A stretch of 64,000 bases of DNA from Agathobaculum ammoniilyticum (GCF_025567315.1 NZ_JAOQJE010000006.1:1-64000), one strand, 5' to 3'; shown: positions 49,764 through 56,995, counted from the first letter of the stretch. Notes: a model not told the origin generated them from the sequence alone. A program made the numbers and translations.

Positions 49764-50189
49764 ATGACGCTCAAGGAGATTTTGTTTGGTGGGGGAAGCG
49801 CGCTGTTTGTGCTGCTGACGCTGCTCCAGCTCGCCCCCATCAAAATCAATCCGTGGTCTGCAATAGCAAAGGCTTTCGGGCGCGCTATCAACAGCGAGGT
49901 CTTGGAGAAGGTCGGAAAGCTCGAAAGCGAGCTGCAGTGCGTTCGGTCTGGCATGGCCGAGGAAAAGGCCGTCAACTGCCGGGCGCGCATTCTACGCTTC
50001 GGCGATGAATGTCTCCACGGCGAGCGCCACACCAAAGATCATTTCGACCAAACGCTCCGGGACATCGCCGCCTACGAACGATACTGCGAGGATCATCCGG
50101 AGTTTGAAAACAATGTAACAGAGCTGACCAGTGACCGGATCAAGACAATATATCGCCGGTGCTTGGACAGCAACGACTTTTTGCAGTAA
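49764..50189 (+). CDS. Membrane-anchored lysis-region protein
   Basis: 141 residues. A single N-terminal membrane segment (FLFG-type, residues 8-28), PIKINPWSAIAKAFGRAIN, then a soluble helical domain with RILRFGDECLHGERHTKDHFDQTLRDI. This layout is common just before holin genes in clostridial phages. Could be a holin-like or spanin-like helper; unproven. Confidence 0.65.
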   Translation: MTLKEILFGGGSALFVLLTLLQLAPIKINPWSAIAKAFGRAINSEVLEKVGKLESELQCVRSGMAEEKAVNCRARILRFGDECLHGERHTKDHFDQTLRDIAAYERYCEDHPEFENNVTELTSDRIKTIYRRCLDSNDFLQ

Positions 50190-50201
50190 GGAGGACGCAC
50201 A

Positions 50202-50612
50202 ATGAACATGCTGGATATGACGATCATCCGCCTGGCCGCAGGGCTTGTGCTGCTGATCGCCGCGAACATTGCCCTCGGTTCCATCAATGCCATCATTGAT
50301 GGGGAATGGGATCAGACGAAGTTCCGCAACGGCTGCATCAAGAGTGCAGTTGTGGCAGCGGCGCTGGTCGCGGTCTACTTCGCCGGGTACCTCAACCCCG
50401 ATCTGATGGTAGTGGAGGTCGATGGGCAGACCGTAAACCTGATGACAGCGGTATCGCTGGCTATGCTGGCAGCCTTTACCGCCTATGCCGTTGATGTACT
50501 GAAAAAGCTGAAAGATATGCTCTCTACCGCGACACCCGGGGCGGACGCGGCGCCTACTGCGCTGCCTTCCGGTGAGGGCAAGGAAGACCATACCGCCCCC
50601 GAGGAGGAATGA
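50202..50612 (+). CDS. Phage holin
   Basis: 136 residues after AAGGAGG. Three hydrophobic helices at about 8-30, 47-65 and 78-98 (LAAGLVLLIAANIALGSINAIIDG ... FAGYLNPD ... LAMLAAFTAYAVDVLKKL) and a charged C-terminal tail match the clostridial phage holin family. It should open the membrane for the amidase encoded three bases later. Confidence 0.82.
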   Translation: MNMLDMTIIRLAAGLVLLIAANIALGSINAIIDGEWDQTKFRNGCIKSAVVAAALVAVYFAGYLNPDLMVVEVDGQTVNLMTAVSLAMLAAFTAYAVDVLKKLKDMLSTATPGADAAPTALPSGEGKEDHTAPEEE

Positions 50613-50615
50613 CCT

Positions 50616-51401
50616 ATGAGCAATAGCCCTCTTGTCAGCTACACAAAGCTCAGCCCGAATCACTCCGGGCAGAGGACCCGTAAGATCGACCGCATCACGC
50701 CGCACTGCGTAGTGGGCCAGTGCAGCGTGGAGCGGTTGGGAGATATCTTCCTCCCCGCCTCCAGAGAGGCGAGCTGCAATTACGGAATCGGCGCAGACGG
50801 CCGCGTCGGTATGTATGTCGAGGAGAAAAACCGATCCTGGTGTTCCTCCAGCAACGCAAACGACCAGCGGGCGGTGACTATTGAATGTGCGTCCGATGGT
50901 GCAGAGCCGTACGCATTCCGCGATGTGGTCTATCAGTCCCTCATTACGCTTTGCGTCGACATCTGCAAGCGCAACGGCAAGACCAAGCTGCTCTGGCTGG
51001 AGGATAAGGACAAGACGCTTGCCTACACCCCTGCACCGGACGAGATGGTGCTGACCGTACACCGCTGGTTTGCCAACAAAAGCTGCCCCGGGAACTGGAT
51101 GTACGCCCGCATGGGCGACCTCGCCGAAAAGGTGACAGCCCAGCTTTCCACAGGCACGGACGAGGAGGATGACGATATGGATATCAACAAATTCAAGGAG
51201 CTTTGGCGTGAGATGCGCAAGGAGCTTCAGGACAACGATGCTTCCGCCTACTCGGAGGAAGCGCGCAAATGGGCTGTGGATAACGGCATCATTCGCGGCG
51301 GCAACTCCAATGAGTTCAATGGAATGTGGGAGGACATGATGACCCGCGAGCAGCTGGTGACCGTCCTCTACCGCTTCGCCCAGAAGTTTGGGCTGAGCTG
51401 A
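50616..51401 (+). CDS. Endolysin: N-acetylmuramoyl-L-alanine amidase
   Basis: 261 residues. Amidase_2 domain at about 20-175: zinc ligands in RITPHCVVGQ and VHRWFANKSCPG, with YGIGADGRVGMYVEE and RAVTIECAS in between. After an acidic linker the C-terminal 70 residues contain an SLH-like repeat (AYSEEARKWAVDNGIIRGG ... TREQLVTVLYRFAQ) for wall binding. It releases virions with the holin. Confidence 0.9.
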   Translation: MSNSPLVSYTKLSPNHSGQRTRKIDRITPHCVVGQCSVERLGDIFLPASREASCNYGIGADGRVGMYVEEKNRSWCSSSNANDQRAVTIECASDGAEPYAFRDVVYQSLITLCVDICKRNGKTKLLWLEDKDKTLAYTPAPDEMVLTVHRWFANKSCPGNWMYARMGDLAEKVTAQLSTGTDEEDDDMDINKFKELWREMRKELQDNDASAYSEEARKWAVDNGIIRGGNSNEFNGMWEDMMTREQLVTVLYRFAQKFGLS

Positions 51402-51733
51402 TGGCAAGGCGCAAGCGCAGAGCCGCGAAGAAGCGCAAGGTCGAATGGAGCAAGGTCGTGTGCCTGCTGGCGATGCTGGCCGGTCTGCTGATCGTCCAGG
51501 AATGCCTGTTCCTCATGTATCTGTGCATCAAGAGCGGCTACACCGCCGCCGCTGCATGGCTGACCGCGGCCACCGGCGTTGGCGAGGCAATCATCATTGC
51601 CGGTGCAAACGGCTACCTCTCACTTGCGAAGTCCGACCACAAGCGCGGCGGGATCACCTTCGAGGCGGCCAAGGCGAAGAACTTCCGCACCGACGAGGAA
51701 GACGGAGGCAGCGTCGACAGCCCCGCCATCTGA
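51401..51733 (+). CDS. Small membrane protein after endolysin
   Basis: 110 residues. Strongly basic start (ARRKRRAAKKRK), membrane segments near 20-45 and 55-72, and an acidic tail. Shares one base with the endolysin stop. Possibly a second holin or antiholin; last gene of the late operon. Confidence 0.7.
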   Translation: MARRKRRAAKKRKVEWSKVVCLLAMLAGLLIVQECLFLMYLCIKSGYTAAAAWLTAATGVGEAIIIAGANGYLSLAKSDHKRGGITFEAAKAKNFRTDEEDGGSVDSPAI

Positions 51734-51750
51734 ATACCGCCCGCACAATG

Positions 51751-51795
51751 AAAGCCCCCTCGCAGGATTTTACCGTCCTGTCGAGGGGGCTTTTT
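51751..51795 (+). terminator. Terminator of the late operon
   Basis: AAAGCCCCCTCG-CAGGA pairs with TCCTG-CGAGGGGGCTTT with one extra T, a 17-pair stem followed by TTTTCTG. The 120 bases up to the end of the opposing gene hold no other clear feature. Confidence 0.9.
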
Positions 51796-51918
51796 CTGTT
51801 TTCCGGCGCTTTCGCGTTTACGGGGGCGCAGGAGCGTTTTTCGCATTTGGGTGGGCGTCTACCCTCCCACGCCGCAAAGGTGGTGTTGCAACTCGCCTAC
51901 GGCGGCGCGAGGGGCTTT

Positions 51919-52173
51919 TTATTCGCCCTCCGTCCTCTCTCGTTTGCCGAATGCACAGAAATGATCTCCAAAGACCAACAATCCGTGAACTTGACCGCAA
52001 GAGTATTTGTTCGCCCATGCCGCCCATGTTGCATAGCAGCAACTTTCGCATCGTACCACGGGAACGGCATCAATTGTCGGCGCATTTTCAATATCTGGTA
52101 CCGTGAAATACGGCGTTGCGTTGCGACTTAGCCTTGCGCTGAGCTTATCGGCGTCAATCAGTCTCATGCTCAT
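51919..52173 (-). CDS. Leftward accessory protein, MRLIDADKL type
   Basis: 84 residues from an ATG preceded by a GGAAG-type site. MRLIDADKLSARLSR and NAPTIDAVPVVRCESC then a second pair of cysteines mark a family of short zinc-binding proteins common in clostridial phages and conjugative elements. Last gene of the leftward operon. Function unknown. Confidence 0.75.
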   Translation of the reverse strand: MSMRLIDADKLSARLSRNATPYFTVPDIENAPTIDAVPVVRCESCCYATWAAWANKYSCGQVHGLLVFGDHFCAFGKRERTEGE

Positions 52174-52513
52174 TACTTCCTTCCATCCTCGCCCCGCAGT
52201 GTGGGCAGTAGTTCGACAGAACAAACTTGTCGTTGCAGTCGTAAACAGCTTCCTCTTTGCAGGCAGAGCAGATATATCCGCCAATCGGGTCGCGTCCTGC
52301 AACTGCGGGATTCCATCCGGTCATTTCGCTTTCATAAACAGGCATCCACAACCCATGCACCACCGGCGCAACGTCGGCGGTATGAATTGCCTTTACTGCA
52401 TTCAAAGCTAACTCCATTCCGTCTTCTACGCCGCGCTGGTATCTGTTTTTAGGCGCTTTGCGATAGCGCTCAAGCACGCGGCAAAGCATATCGCGTTCAA
52501 TGTATTCAGTCAT
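52154..52513 (-). CDS. Leftward accessory zinc-ribbon protein
   Basis: 119 residues from MTEYIERDML, eight bases inside the gene upstream. TADVAPVVHGLWMPVYE and CSACKEEA...YCPHCGARMEG show the same plan as its two neighbours: a short helix, VAPVVHG-W, and a C-terminal zinc ribbon. Probably a duplicated family. Confidence 0.75.
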   Translation of the reverse strand: MTEYIERDMLCRVLERYRKAPKNRYQRGVEDGMELALNAVKAIHTADVAPVVHGLWMPVYESEMTGWNPAVAGRDPIGGYICSACKEEAVYDCNDKFVLSNYCPHCGARMEGSNEHETD

Positions 52514-52772
52514 CAATCTCACCCTCCCCCATTTTTGCGCCACAATGAGGACAGTATGGAGTGACAGACTCCGGTTCGTCCCACTCCCAGCCGCAGGCGG
52601 AGCAACGGTTATAACCGTAGTCGTCCTCGATCCATTCTCCATGTGTCACCGGAGCGACATCAGCGGCGGGGGTAGCGGCAACAATTTCCATGGCTACCGC
52701 CCCATCTGAGCCGCTTTCCCACTTCGTTTCCATCACCTTTTTCACCACAACGCTCCGCTCAATGTAATCCAT
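52506..52772 (-). CDS. Leftward accessory zinc-ribbon protein
   Basis: 88 residues. MDYIERSVVVKKVME, PAADVAPVTHGEWIEDD, CSACGWEW, YCPHCGAKMGEGE. Clearly paralogous to 52154-52513. Single-ribbon proteins of this type are abundant near lysogeny genes; none has an assigned role. Confidence 0.78.
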   Translation of the reverse strand: MDYIERSVVVKKVMETKWESGSDGAVAMEIVAATPAADVAPVTHGEWIEDDYGYNRCSACGWEWDEPESVTPYCPHCGAKMGEGEIDD

Positions 52773-52784
52773 CGTCAGCCCTCC

Positions 52785-53093
52785 TCAAAAATCCCATGTG
52801 TCCCGCTTTGGGATAAACTCAATGATCGTTCCCTCCGGAACAGGGTCGCAGGGCTCGCCGTCAAAGGCGTTGCCCTGCTTCGTGCAGATGTCTGCCGGTC
52901 TGCTCCGGCGCGGGGCGACATCGACATAGAGCCGACCGTCGCACTCGTAGACGGGGCGATCCCAGCTGTCGCGGCCTCTGTATTCCAGCCGCAACACTGG
53001 CGCGGCGCAGAACTCCTCGTAGCTCATGTGGCCCTCCGCTTTCATCGCGGCACTGGCAGCGGCCAGCTCCTCGGGCGTCCAAGATTTACTCAC
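52785..53093 (-). CDS. Leftward accessory protein, unknown
   Basis: 102 residues. WTPEELAAASAAMKAEGHMSYEEFCA, then VYECDGRLYVDVAPRRSRPADICTKQGNAFDGEP and EGTIIEFIPKRDTWDF. The final LYVDV ... DGEP ... I-F-P pattern recurs in proteins of clostridial mobile elements. Overlaps the upstream gene by four bases. Confidence 0.65.
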   Translation of the reverse strand: MSKSWTPEELAAASAAMKAEGHMSYEEFCAAPVLRLEYRGRDSWDRPVYECDGRLYVDVAPRRSRPADICTKQGNAFDGEPCDPVPEGTIIEFIPKRDTWDF

Positions 53094-53560
53094 AGGTATT
53101 GTCTCCCTTCTTCATCGTCCACGGTGAAATGATAGCCCTCGGTCAAAAGCACAGTCCCTTTGATTGGCGCGTGGATCATGACGGTGCGGCGACCGATGTA
53201 ATCCGCTGGAATTTCACCGCGCTCGACCATATCCCGAAAGTACGGGCAATCATTCCAGCGGTCGGTGTACTGCTCACGCGCCCACGCTGCGGTGGAGTAG
53301 TGCCGCCTCATGCGCCAGTTCTCCGGCGCGGAGACGATAGCCCATGCGGTCAGCGGCCGCCGATCCCCCGTCATGTCTTCCAGCGCCTCCACCGTGCCGC
53401 AGGCATCGCAGATATGGACCGTTGCCCTGCGGCTCAGTGCGTTGCGGGTGACGCTCTCCGCGTCCATCGCCATCTTCCCGCAGCGGGGGCAGGCAAAATG
53501 CCCGCCCTGCTGCTTCTCTGCAAAACGCTCGATCAGTGTCTTGGCTTCGTTCTCGTTCAT
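53090..53560 (-). CDS. Leftward accessory zinc-ribbon protein, unknown
   Basis: 156 residues from the ATG after AAAGGAG. CPRCGKMAMDAESVTRNALSRRATVHICDACGTVEALEDM is a zinc ribbon with the NALSRRA...ICD-CGT-EA pattern found in Firmicutes plasmid and ICE proteins, followed by a helical part and a C-terminal beta segment. Function unknown. Confidence 0.72.
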   Translation of the reverse strand: MNENEAKTLIERFAEKQQGGHFACPRCGKMAMDAESVTRNALSRRATVHICDACGTVEALEDMTGDRRPLTAWAIVSAPENWRMRRHYSTAAWAREQYTDRWNDCPYFRDMVERGEIPADYIGRRTVMIHAPIKGTVLLTEGYHFTVDDEEGRQYL

Positions 53561-53576
53561 AGAAATCTCTCCTTTC

Positions 53577-53840
53577 TCAGAACTGTTTGATGATGTCCTG
53601 CGCGTTTTCGCCGTAGTAACTCTTAATCCATCTATCGGCAAGGATTTCAATGTCAGTGGTGCGCTCGTAGCGCACGTCAATCAACAGCGTTTGCGTTGAT
53701 GTCTTAACCGTCATGTAGTAGCCTGTGCCGTAGTGCTTGTTGTCGGTGGGGGGAACGAGGGTAAATGTGAGACTTTCGGTAAAAGGCTCGCCCTCACAGG
53801 TTGTCCCCTTGACGGTAGCGTTCATAGTGTTGTAATCCAT
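53577..53840 (-). CDS. Leftward accessory protein, unknown
   Basis: 87 residues after GAAAGGAC. Beta-rich start (MNATVKGTTCEGEPFTESLTFTL), then YYMTVKTSTQTLLIDVRYERTTDIEILADRWIKSYYG. No domain recognised. Confidence 0.6.
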   Translation of the reverse strand: MDYNTMNATVKGTTCEGEPFTESLTFTLVPPTDNKHYGTGYYMTVKTSTQTLLIDVRYERTTDIEILADRWIKSYYGENAQDIIKQF

Positions 53841-53888
53841 ATCGTGTCCTTTCTCCCCGTCGTGCCGATAGGTCAGCCGGTCATGTAA

Positions 53889-54119
53889 TTACAACTTGGT
53901 GTTGTAATCTTTCAACTTGACTTGGATGATGATTTCTTCGCGGCCCATGGTAACATAGGTGACTTTGGCTTCCAGAACTCCCGGCATCGCTTGCGCTGGG
54001 ATTTTGTATAAGCTGCGGAAGTGGCCGATCTCCTGCATACCGGCTTTCACCACAACGGGGATTTCATCGCTGGCCGCGCCGATCTGACTGCAAAAGTCGA
54101 AGACAGTAATTTTTCTCAT
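53889..54119 (-). CDS. Leftward accessory protein, unknown
   Basis: 76 residues from MRKITVFDFCSQIG after GAAAGGAGC. VVVKAGMQEIGHFRSLYKI and VTYVTMGREEIIIQVKLKDY are alternating strands. No family recognised. Confidence 0.6.
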   Translation of the reverse strand: MRKITVFDFCSQIGAASDEIPVVVKAGMQEIGHFRSLYKIPAQAMPGVLEAKVTYVTMGREEIIIQVKLKDYNTKL

Positions 54120-54130
54120 GCTCGCTCCTT

Positions 54131-54361
54131 TCACTCAATGGCAGCTTCGATGCTGCTGATGACTTCCTCCAGGTTATCTACGGCTGCGGAGAGGTTGTCG
54201 CAGGCCTCGTCTGCCTTTTCATAGCGTTCGCTCTCCTGCATATTCTCAGGGATATTGTCGCGGTACTCTTCCTCCTCGGCCTGGAGATCTTCGAGACTGC
54301 CCTTCAGCTCCTCCAGCTGGTCGATGATGCTTTGCAAATTTTTGCGGCGGATCTTGTTCAT
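54131..54361 (-). CDS. Small coiled-coil protein
   Basis: 76 residues, almost all helical and acidic: two heptad stretches (LQSIIDQLEELKGSLEDLQAEEEE and ACDNLSAAVDNLEEVISSIEAAIE). Likely a two-helix hairpin. Found in several clostridial mobile elements; role unknown. Confidence 0.65.
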   Translation of the reverse strand: MNKIRRKNLQSIIDQLEELKGSLEDLQAEEEEYRDNIPENMQESERYEKADEACDNLSAAVDNLEEVISSIEAAIE

Positions 54362-54363
54362 GG

Positions 54364-54564
54364 TTAGTCCTCCTCCCCATAGTCTTCTTCAAAGCGGCCC
54401 TCGGTAATGCCGCCGTAGGTGTAGCCGTTGTCAAAACTCAGATAGACCGGCGTATCTTCATCGTACTGGGCGAGGAAGTTAATCAGCTCGCCGGCCGTCA
54501 TCGTTCTGCGGATCTGGTCGATGCCGTAACCTTCGCGGAAAGTAGAACAAATCAGCTTTTTCAT
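54364..54564 (-). CDS. Leftward accessory protein, unknown
   Basis: 66 residues. TMTAGELINFLAQYDEDTPVYLSFDNGYTYGGITEG resembles small proteins in which L-NFL-QY-EDTPVYLS-DNGYTYG is a conserved core. Probably not an enzyme. Confidence 0.68.
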   Translation of the reverse strand: MKKLICSTFREGYGIDQIRRTMTAGELINFLAQYDEDTPVYLSFDNGYTYGGITEGRFEEDYGEED

Positions 54565-54703
54565 TGTCGGCGCTCCTTCATCTTGCGTTCCTCCTTGATT
54601 TTTCTGCCTTACTCGGTTATAATCAAGGCGGCGGGAGTAAGGCTTCCCGCTCGCCTTTCGGGGTGTTTGAGTAGCGGCGCTTTAGCGGGGGTCGCTACTC
54701 TTT

Positions 54704-54820
54704 TTATGCCTTGACCTTGCTATCTCGCACGATCTTTGCGGCGGTAGCCGGGTCGTCGGCGGTTGCTTCAATCAGCTTTGCGATGTTCTCTAAGAACTGA
54801 TTGAGCTCGGCGGTTGTCAT
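54704..54820 (-). CDS. 38-residue helical protein, first gene of leftward operon
   Basis: ATG at 54820 to TAA at 54704, giving MTTAELNQFLENIAKLIEA and a basic C-terminus ending RDSKVKA, with GTGAGG about 10 bases upstream. Amphipathic helix throughout. Too short to name. It is the first open frame after the leftward promoter. A hairpin AGTAGCG/CGCTACT (54670-54701) follows. Confidence 0.55.
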   Translation of the reverse strand: MTTAELNQFLENIAKLIEATADDPATAAKIVRDSKVKA

Positions 54821-54878
54821 CTCGTCCAAGTCCTCACTTCCTTTCGTAAGAGGCTTTCGACCTCTGCCTTACGAGTAT

Positions 54879-54979
54879 ATAGTACACCATTTTGATTTAC
54901 TTGTCAATGGTTTTGATAAACTTTTTTGATTTATTTTCAAACTTTTTTAATTGACAAGTCCACTCTTTTGATGTACTAT
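54879..54979. promoter_or_regulatory. Symmetric divergent promoter pair with inverted-repeat operator
   Basis: Leftward: TTGACA (54907-54902), 17 bases, TACTAT (54884-54879). Rightward: TTGACA (54951-54956), 17 bases, TACTAT (54974-54979). The same hexamers are used on both strands, and a 10-bp inverted repeat ACTTGTCAAT ... ATTGACAAGT overlaps both -35 elements. One dimeric regulator could close both promoters; the HTH protein at 55008 is the obvious candidate. Confidence 0.85.
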
Positions 54980-55007
54980 GTGAAGTACAGAAAGGAGAGT
55001 GCATATT

Positions 55008-55250
55008 GTGTCGGTATCGGACAAGGTAAAGGGGCTGCTGGCTCTCTGCGGCAAGAAGCAGGTCGACATGGCTGCAAGCTTCGGAATGAGCAAGCAAACG
55101 ATGGGAAACAAGATGAATCGCGGGAGTTGGTCTGCCAACGATCTCGCAAAGGCTGCAGAATTCTGCGGCTGCAAACTGGCGTTTATTATGCCAGACGGTC
55201 AGCAGATCATCATTGATGTTGAGGAAAAAGAAAAGGCCCCGGGCGAATGA
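55008..55250 (+). CDS. HTH regulator of the right-end divergent promoter
   Basis: 80 residues from GTG 55008, after AAAGGAG; a GTG at 54999 is too close to that site. VKGLLALCGKKQVDMAASFGMSKQTMGNKMNRGSWSANDLAKAAEFCGC is a single XRE-type HTH, followed by a short beta tail LAFIMPDGQQIIIDV. Probably represses the leftward accessory operon and itself through the 54899-54959 inverted repeat. Confidence 0.82.
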   Translation: MSVSDKVKGLLALCGKKQVDMAASFGMSKQTMGNKMNRGSWSANDLAKAAEFCGCKLAFIMPDGQQIIIDVEEKEKAPGE

Positions 55251-55262
55251 ACGCCCGAGGCC
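55235..55262. terminator. Terminator between convergent HTH genes
   Basis: GGCCCCGGGCG / CGCCCGAGGCC pairs over 10 of 11 positions around AATGAA, overlapping the stop of the rightward gene and facing the opposing gene at 55274. It lacks a long T-run on either side. Confidence 0.6.
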
Positions 55263-55273
55263 TCGGAGCAGGC

Positions 55274-55528
55274 TTAACGCTTGCTATGTATATCCGCGCC
55301 GGTGCGCGTCTTGACTCTGATCTCCTTGTTTTCCTCTCGGATCATCAGGTCTGACAGCTCACACCCCAGCGCCTCACAAATAAGATCCAGATGCTCCAGG
55401 TTTACCCTTTCTGCGATCTCATGGTACAGGTCATTGATCGTCGAAGGTCGAATGCCTGTTGCCCTTGCAAGGTCAGCTTGTGACCACCTCCGCTCGCCAA
55501 GCCGGGTGGACAGTAAAATCCTAATCAT
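55274..55528 (-). CDS. XRE-family HTH protein
   Basis: 84 residues from the ATG seven bases after AAAGGAG; an ATG at 55534 lies too near. RLGERRWSQADLARATGIRPSTINDLYHEIAERVNLEHLDLICEALGCELSDLM is a compact Cro/CI-like HTH of the YozG type. A 9-bp inverted repeat upstream suggests autoregulation. Transcribed toward the 55008 gene. Confidence 0.82.
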   Translation of the reverse strand: MIRILLSTRLGERRWSQADLARATGIRPSTINDLYHEIAERVNLEHLDLICEALGCELSDLMIREENKEIRVKTRTGADIHSKR

Positions 55529-55547
55529 AGCCATGCTCCTTTACGGT

Positions 55548-55595
55548 AGATTCTAACAACGATTTTAGAATCTCGCTGGATTTTGGTAGATTATA
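55548..55595 (-). promoter_or_regulatory. Operator and -10 of the XRE gene
   Basis: AGATTCTAA (55548-55556) and TTAGAATCT (55565-55573) form a perfect 9-bp inverted repeat with an 8-base spacer. A leftward TATAAT lies at 55595-55590 with a related AGATTATAA half-site. The -35 is poor. The likely ligand is the protein encoded just downstream. Confidence 0.65.
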
Positions 55596-55625
55596 ACGAA
55601 ATCCGTTATGGCTATGAGAGAACAC

Positions 55626-55669
55626 AAAGAGGCTACCACACAGGAAATTCCCTGTGTAGTAGCCTCTTT
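55626..55669. terminator. Long hairpin near the right prophage end
   Basis: AAAGAGGCTAC-ACACAGG pairs with CCTGTGT-GTAGCCTCTTT over 18 of 19 positions with a 6-base loop, followed by CTTTATTT. Strong bidirectional terminator form. Confidence 0.8.
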
Positions 55670-55739
55670 CTTTATTTCTTGGCATAGGCAAGTGGAAACA
55701 CCAGGACAAATATCCCGCCGGTCATATAGACCGTTGGGG

Positions 55740-55782
55740 CAGAGCAAAAGCCAGGCGAACCGGCTTGGTTCGTCTGGCTCTG
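55740..55782. terminator. Second hairpin near the right prophage end
   Basis: CAGA and GCCAGGCGAACC pair with GGTTCGTCTGGC and TCTG (one wobble) with an AAAA-containing bulge on one side. It ends four bases before the candidate attachment core and may insulate host from phage transcription. Confidence 0.6.
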
Positions 55783-55812
55783 CTTTGGTGGAGCCGAGGG
55801 GAGTTGAACTCG
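55783..55812. other. Candidate attR with tRNA/tmRNA 3'-end-like sequence
   Basis: TTGGTGGAGC (55786-55795) repeats the sequence at 1470-1479. Read on the minus strand the stretch gives AGTTCAACTCCCCTCGGCTC followed by CACCA, much like the 3' end of a tmRNA or tRNA with CCA. No full tmRNA or tRNA could be built from the bases further right, so it looks like a fragment. Confidence 0.4.
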
Positions 55813-55913
55813 CTGTTTGAACAAATTAGGTGGTTTTATTGTGCATTATTACCTGCTTTTCCGTACTTTTTCAGAACTTTTTCTTACCGGTTGGTATCTG
55901 CCCGTGACGGGTT

Positions 55914-56069
55914 TTGACGGGTGAAATCTACCGGAAAATCTACCTGAGACGAAAAGGACGGGTGCACAAAGTTAATGTTTTCGATGATGGAGAGGCATCA
56001 AGGTGTGAGGCTGTGTTGGAGGGAACAATGTCTGCCATAGCAGTAAAGATGCAGGATGATATTGCTTAA
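55914..56069 (+). pseudogene. Short coding fragment right of the prophage
   Basis: From TTG 55914 to TAA 56069 a 51-residue frame reads like real protein: EIYRKIYLRRKGRVHKVNV, FDDGEASRCEAVLEGTMSAI, ending AVKMQDDIA. No ribosome site precedes it and a stop lies just upstream, so it is probably the 3' end of a gene cut by an insertion. Family not recognised. Confidence 0.35.
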
Positions 56070-56143
56070 TAGATGATAGACGAGCGTGGTCGGTAGCGTG
56101 CTTGCTTGGGGGAATACGCTCGGGCAGTTTCACAATTTCATAT

Positions 56144-56215
56144 TGGGGTGTGGCGCAGTTGGTAAGCGCGCCAGCTTTGGAAGCGTGAGGCCGGAGTTCG
56201 AGCCGCACTTCTCCA
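56144..56215 (+). tRNA. Degenerate tRNA-Pro-like sequence
   Basis: The D-arm region GCGCAGTTGGTAAGCGC and anticodon loop TTTGGAA (anticodon TGG) resemble the intact tRNA-Pro 112 bases on, and TGGGGTG can pair with TTCTCCA at six of seven positions. The T-stem (CGGAG/CGCAC) hardly pairs and there is no CCA. It is probably a decayed duplicate, perhaps from integration. Confidence 0.45.
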
Positions 56216-56327
56216 AAATCCCGGAAACCTCTGGGACGCTAAGGCCGACGGAGCTTTGCCCCTCGCCGGGAACTGGTCAAAAACCGGCGCTGACCCCATA
56301 TTTGACCACAATCAGAAAACTTCATAA

Positions 56328-56403
56328 CCGGGTGTAGCGCAGTTGGTAGCGCGCTTGCTTTGGGAGCAAGATGCCGGGAGTTCGAGTCTCCCCACTCGGA
56401 CCA
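56328..56403 (+). tRNA. tRNA-Pro (anticodon UGG)
   Basis: 76 bases including encoded CCA. Acceptor CCGGGTG / CACTCGG pairs fully with one G-U; anticodon stem CTTGC/GCAAG encloses TTTGGGA with anticodon TGG; T-loop TTCGAGT with stem GGGAG/CTCCC. A terminator follows within 20 bases. Reads CCN proline codons. Confidence 0.93.
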
Positions 56404-56413
56404 TTTTCACCAG

Positions 56414-56443
56414 AAAAACCGCCTAAATCGGCGGTTTTTCTGC
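56414..56443 (+). terminator. Terminator of tRNA-Pro
   Basis: AAAAACCGCC / GGCGGTTTTT, 10-bp stem with a TAAATC loop, followed by CTGCG and a further T-run. Confidence 0.85.
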
Positions 56444-56752
56444 GTTTTTTGTTCTATTTTCGATTTGAACAATTGCTGTTCTGCGGTGATTCAAGGAGCA
56501 GAAAAGTGATAGACACCCGAGTAAGAATCGTACCTGAAACGGTCAAATTCCTAACCAATCCCTAACTGGCGGGACTGCTGTATTCATCATTGTAGATACG
56601 ACGCATTCTTTAGTTTTCCAGTCCTATCCTTTATAATAGCTATACGGTGAGCCTTTGTGCCACCAAGGCTGCCGTTTGGGTGTATTCCCATGCGGCTTTT
56701 ATGATATTCATAGAAGTTTACGGTCTATGTCAGAGAAATTGGAGGGGTGCAT
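56440..56752. other. Intergenic region without clear gene
   Basis: AT-rich. A short frame ending VIDTRVRIVPETVKFLTNP (to 56565) may be the tail of a lost gene. TATAAT near 56633 could be a promoter -10 for the truncated gene at 56753. Nothing else is recognised. Confidence 0.4.
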
Positions 56753-56995
56753 ATGTCAAACAAAACTTTGGTTCCCGATAAGTTACATGGGTATTTACTT
56801 CAAGTGATACATATGCTCTATGAACTCATTTCCGTCGATGACCGTGTTGTAAGTGTGGAGAAACTGGATGATGTGGCTGTAGAGATTGATGGAAAGGTTA
56901 TTGCTGAACAATTAAAAAGCGTTACATCAGCTAACAACCCAATAGCCAATCGAGCCTCAGTTTTTTGGAAAACGCTTTATAATTGGTGTACTTAA
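56753..56995 (+). pseudogene. Truncated Cap4/DUF4297-like dsDNA nuclease N-terminus
   Basis: 80 residues after GGAGGGG. The sequence LHGYLLQVIHMLYELISVDDRVVSVEKLDDVAVEIDGKVIAEQLKSV resembles the opening of DUF4297/Cap4-type nucleases: a helix with Y-YQ, then E-LDDV, then QLK as catalytic lysine. The frame stops after FWKTLYNWCT, far short of the usual 350 or more residues. The break coincides with a switch to mobilisation-protein sequence. A decayed defence gene is the best reading. Confidence 0.6.

Larger units (their letters stand above)
1467..55795. mobile_element. Mosaic myovirus prophage with serine recombinase and DGR
   Basis: The order is integrase, lysogeny switch, replication/recombination, late regulator, terminase, head, tail, fibre with DGR, lysis, right-end accessory genes. 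All expected structural genes are present and nearly all intact, with 1-8 base overlaps typical of phage operons. The head genes are lambda-like and the tail genes P2-like. The only clear lesion in a core gene is the amber codon at 14391. The outer borders are inferred from gene content and a short shared core, not proven. Confidence 0.8.

Noticed and set aside
55783..56143. Full tmRNA (ssrA) at the right prophage junction
   Set aside because: Only the last 25 or so bases look like a tmRNA/tRNA 3' end; no tag-peptide frame or 5' pairing half is present upstream on that strand.
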